Source: Porticoccus sp041581635
GTDB lineage: Bacteria; Pseudomonadota; Gammaproteobacteria; Pseudomonadales; Porticoccaceae
DNA: 53,814 nt
Direction: 5' to 3'
NCBI GenBank assembly: GCA_041581635.1
Contig: JBFICW010000017.1
Span: 1-53,814 of the forward strand
Shown here: piece after piece, positions 51,921 to 53,814 of the stretch
How the letters are laid out: each line of letters starts with the position of its first letter
Numbering within the stretch: the first letter of the stretch is position 1
Translations under genes and position numbers: made by a program
The notes under the pieces: generated by a model
The model's input: the letters and a program-made list of their open reading frames with translations, nothing else
Databases searched by the model: none
What the model was told of the DNA's origin: nothing

Positions 51921-52529
51921 TTACCCAATAAGCCAGGTTTTGAGTGTTTGCTTTAATTCTTCGAGGCCGGTTTTTTTGAGGGAAGAAAAAGTTTGAATAG
52001 AAATATTGCTCTCAATATCAGCCTCAGACAGCTCCCGTCTTACTTTAAGTAGCGTATTTTTGGCGGGACCATTCTTTAATTTATCGGCTTTGGTGAGTAG
52101 TAAGTGAATGGGCATTTCGCACTGGTGTGCCCAGCGAATCATTTGCCAATCGTACTCCTGGAGCGGGTGGCGAATATCCATCAGCATTACCAAGCCGCAA
52201 AGAGACTGACGTTCTTGTAGATAGGTAGCTAAATTTCGATCCCAGGCCTGTTTCATTGCCTTGGGTACTTTGGCAAAGCCATAGCCAGGTAAGTCAACCA
52301 ACCGGCAATTTTCGTTGAGAGAAAAAAAATTAAGCAGCTGGGTGCGCCCGGGTGTTTTGCTGGTTCGGGCTAGCTTAGAGTTGTTAGTTAAGGTATTAAT
52401 AGCACTGGATTTCCCGGCATTTGATCGGCCGGCAAAAGCAACCTCCCTGCCGGAGTCTTCTGGGCATTGTTTAATAGTCGGAGAACTAAGTATATATTCG
52501 GCTCTGTTAAAGGAGATATCGTCGGACAT
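51921..52529 (-). CDS. engB: GTP-binding protein EngB (YsxC/YihA)
   Basis: EngB is an essential GTPase for 50S ribosome assembly. The 202-residue protein has G1 GRSNAGKSSAINTL (about 34-47), G3 LVDLPGYGFA and G4 LTKADKLKN, in order. It is convergent with polA and divergent from cytochrome c4, an order shared by Pseudomonas and Vibrio. Confidence 0.96.
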   Translation of the reverse strand: MSDDISFNRAEYILSSPTIKQCPEDSGREVAFAGRSNAGKSSAINTLTNNSKLARTSKTPGRTQLLNFFSLNENCRLVDLPGYGFAKVPKAMKQAWDRNLATYLQERQSLCGLVMLMDIRHPLQEYDWQMIRWAHQCEMPIHLLLTKADKLKNGPAKNTLLKVRRELSEADIESNISIQTFSSLKKTGLEELKQTLKTWLIG

Positions 52530-52563
52530 GGTGGACCTTATCTGATAACCTGATTTCGCCTAT

Positions 52564-52591
52564 TAAGATCAGGGATGGATTGGTATATAAT
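52564..52591 (+). promoter_or_regulatory. Candidate sigma-70 promoter of the cytochrome c4 gene
   Basis: A perfect TATAAT (52586-52591) with TTAAGA (52564-52569) 16 bp upstream lies 68 bp before the cytochrome c4 start. The -10 is consensus; the -35 is weak (4 of 6). Confidence 0.5.
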
Positions 52592-52659
52592 GCCCCGGCT
52601 TTTTAGGAGGCAATACAAATTTTCTATATTGTAGCGGAATGCAGAGAGCGGATTAACTA

Positions 52660-53298
52660 ATGAAAAAAATGATTCTAGGATTTGCTGCCATGCTGGGTTT
52701 AACCCTGGCATCTTCCTTTGCCTTTGCTGGCGGTGATGCGGCTGCTGGCCAAGGTAAAACAGCCATGTGTGCGGGATGTCATGGGGCTGATGGCAATAGT
52801 GCAGCACCGAATTTCCCAAAGTTGGCGGGTCAAAATGAAAAATATCTGACCAAGCAACTACAAGATATTAAGGCCGGTAATCGTCCAGTGTTGGAGATGA
52901 CGGGCATGCTAAATGCCTTTTCCGACGATGATTTGTCTAATATTGCGGCCTATTATGCTTCTAAGACCATTCAAATGGCTGGAGCTAAAGAAGAAAATCT
53001 GGATCGCGGCGAACGAGTTTATCGTGGTGGTAACATTGAAACAGGCGTTCCCGCCTGTACAGGTTGTCATTCTCCGGCCGGTCAAGGTAATGCTCCAGCG
53101 GGTTATCCTGCTCTTGGCGGTCAATATGCTCAGTATATAGCGAAGCAATTACGTGCATTCCGTACCGGCGCTCACGATGCAGAAAACCCGGCAGCCAGAA
53201 ATAATGATGGTGATACAAGGGTGATGCGTGGTGTTGCAGCTCACATGAGTGATGTCGAGATTGAGGCAGTATCCAACTTTATTGCTGGACTAAAGTAA
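52660..53298 (+). CDS. Diheme cytochrome c4
   Basis: Cytochrome c4 is a periplasmic electron carrier, a plausible donor to the terminal oxidase. The 212-residue protein has a signal peptide (residues 1-23, ending AFA) and two c-type heme sites CAGCH (C37, C40, H41) and CTGCH (C133, C136, H137), each in a matching half, showing an internal duplication. Methionines in VLEMTGM and RVMRGVAAHMSD are likely axial ligands. A terminator follows. Confidence 0.95.
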   Translation: MKKMILGFAAMLGLTLASSFAFAGGDAAAGQGKTAMCAGCHGADGNSAAPNFPKLAGQNEKYLTKQLQDIKAGNRPVLEMTGMLNAFSDDDLSNIAAYYASKTIQMAGAKEENLDRGERVYRGGNIETGVPACTGCHSPAGQGNAPAGYPALGGQYAQYIAKQLRAFRTGAHDAENPAARNNDGDTRVMRGVAAHMSDVEIEAVSNFIAGLK

Positions 53299-53312
53299 TT
53301 TGGTCAAATGAG

Positions 53313-53338
53313 AAAAGCGGCTTACAGCCGCTTTTTTT
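53313..53338 (+). terminator. Rho-independent terminator after cytochrome c4
   Basis: A 9-bp stem (53313-53321 with 53327-53335) with a 5-base loop and a T7 run lies 15 bases past the stop codon. Confidence 0.92.
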
Positions 53339-53439
53339 ATGTTTGCATTTTGGGGAACCTGTGAGATTGTTGGTGTTCTATTTATAGTTATAGAAATCAA
53401 ACATTAGGCCGATCAAATTTAATATAAAGGGATAAATTG

Positions 53440-53814
53440 ATGCGTAGACTGTTATCACACCTGCTGTTTGTCATGGCTTTGTTACCTCTGGCAGCTTGTC
53501 AGGCAGAGACTGAAGAATCGTTTACAGAGGGCGTTCACTATGAAGTGTTGCCGGAGGCCGTTGCTACCAGTGATCCTTCGAGGGTCGAAGTTGTGGAGGT
53601 TTTTTGGTACGGCTGCAGTCATTGCTATGCCTTTGAACCAAAGATAAATCCGTGGGCACAGTCACTAGATGAAAGCGTCCATTTTCAACGAGTGCCGGCG
53701 GTTTGGCACCAGTCCATGGACCTTCATGCCAAAGCGTATTACACCGCTATAGCGATTAAGGTTCTCGAAAAGTTACATGCGGCTATTTTTGAGGCAATGA
53801 ACCTTAAAAAGGAA
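53440..53814 (+). CDS. dsbA: DsbA-family thiol-disulfide oxidoreductase, predicted lipoprotein (3'-truncated)
   Basis: DsbA introduces disulfides into exported proteins. 125 codons are visible and the frame runs off the window. The active site is GCSHC (C59, C62), with serine where the Pseudomonas relative has proline (CPHC), and it is followed by YAFEPKINPW, which matches the Pseudomonas DsbA pattern CYxFEPxxxPW. The N-terminus ends with the lipobox LAAC (C20), predicting a lipid anchor rather than a soluble periplasmic protein. The downstream cis-proline loop lies outside. Position after cytochrome c4 matches Pseudomonas. Confidence 0.88.
   Translation, partial: MRRLLSHLLFVMALLPLAACQAETEESFTEGVHYEVLPEAVATSDPSRVEVVEVFWYGCSHCYAFEPKINPWAQSLDESVHFQRVPAVWHQSMDLHAKAYYTAIAIKVLEKLHAAIFEAMNLKKE

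Noticed and set aside
1..53814. Mobile elements, CRISPR arrays, tRNA and rRNA genes
   Set aside because: I looked for transposase-like frames, direct-repeat arrays and clover-leaf sequences on both strands and saw none.

Overview
This window is a dense, almost entirely housekeeping stretch of a gammaproteobacterial chromosome. Gene families and gene order point to the Pseudomonas/Cellvibrio/marine oligotroph part of the class. Base composition looks moderate (roughly mid-40s to 50 % GC). No tRNA, rRNA, insertion sequence, prophage or CRISPR array was seen, and no gap between genes exceeds about 270 bp. Both ends cut genes: mnmG at the left (first ~57 codons missing) and a dsbA-like gene at the right.

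Layout. (1) 1-14562, rightward: mnmG, rsmG, parA, parB, the nine-gene F1Fo ATP synthase operon atpIBEFHAGDC, then glmU and glmS. This is the classic origin-proximal block. A near-consensus sigma-70 promoter precedes atpI and a strong terminator follows atpC. (2) 14566-20166: a LapG-like periplasmic protease that is a predicted lipoprotein, a leftward HexR-type regulator with a perfect palindrome at its promoter, the helicase uvrD, an orphan TRAP-type solute-binding lipoprotein, and a CENP-V/GFA-fold protein. (3) 20193-26913, leftward: def, fmt, rsmB, trkA, trkH, a TPR protein and a TrmY-like methyltransferase, read from high to low coordinates. (4) 27058-32631, rightward: LysM protein, dprA, purE, tsaC, hemF, aroE and a rhodanese; this order resembles the Vibrio/Pseudomonas def-fmt-dprA-hemF-aroE neighbourhood. 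(5) 32680-35640: gamma-carbonic anhydrase, a YheV-like zinc protein, an unrecognised gene and a MATE exporter. (6) 35814-44674: an aa3-type cytochrome c oxidase with a cytochrome c-fused subunit II, plus its assembly set (coxB, coxA, cox11, coxC, DUF2909, SURF1, a degenerate SCO-like protein, ctaA, cyoE, SCO1). (7) 44746-47856: the zinc uptake system znuB-znuC-zur and the divergent znuA, with a palindromic Zur-type operator. (8) 47853-53814: a homoserine-kinase-family protein that has lost its catalytic residues, polA, engB, cytochrome c4 and a dsbA-like lipoprotein, the same order as in Pseudomonas.

The genes serve energy conservation (ATP synthase, terminal oxidase, cytochrome c4), heme and haem-copper assembly (hemF, ctaA, cyoE, SCO, SURF1), translation initiation and RNA modification (def, fmt, tsaC, rsmB, rsmG, mnmG), cell-wall precursor supply (glmU, glmS), chromosome segregation and DNA repair (parAB, uvrD, polA, dprA), and K+ and Zn2+ homeostasis.

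The most notable signals are: a predicted small RNA between polA and engB, at the locus of Spot 42 in enterobacteria and ErsA in Pseudomonas, with a sigma-E/AlgU-like promoter and a terminator; the ThrB-family pseudokinase; a SCO-like protein that keeps CxxxC but lacks the copper histidine; and palindromic operators for Zur and HexR. I did not find a clearly new multi-gene system.
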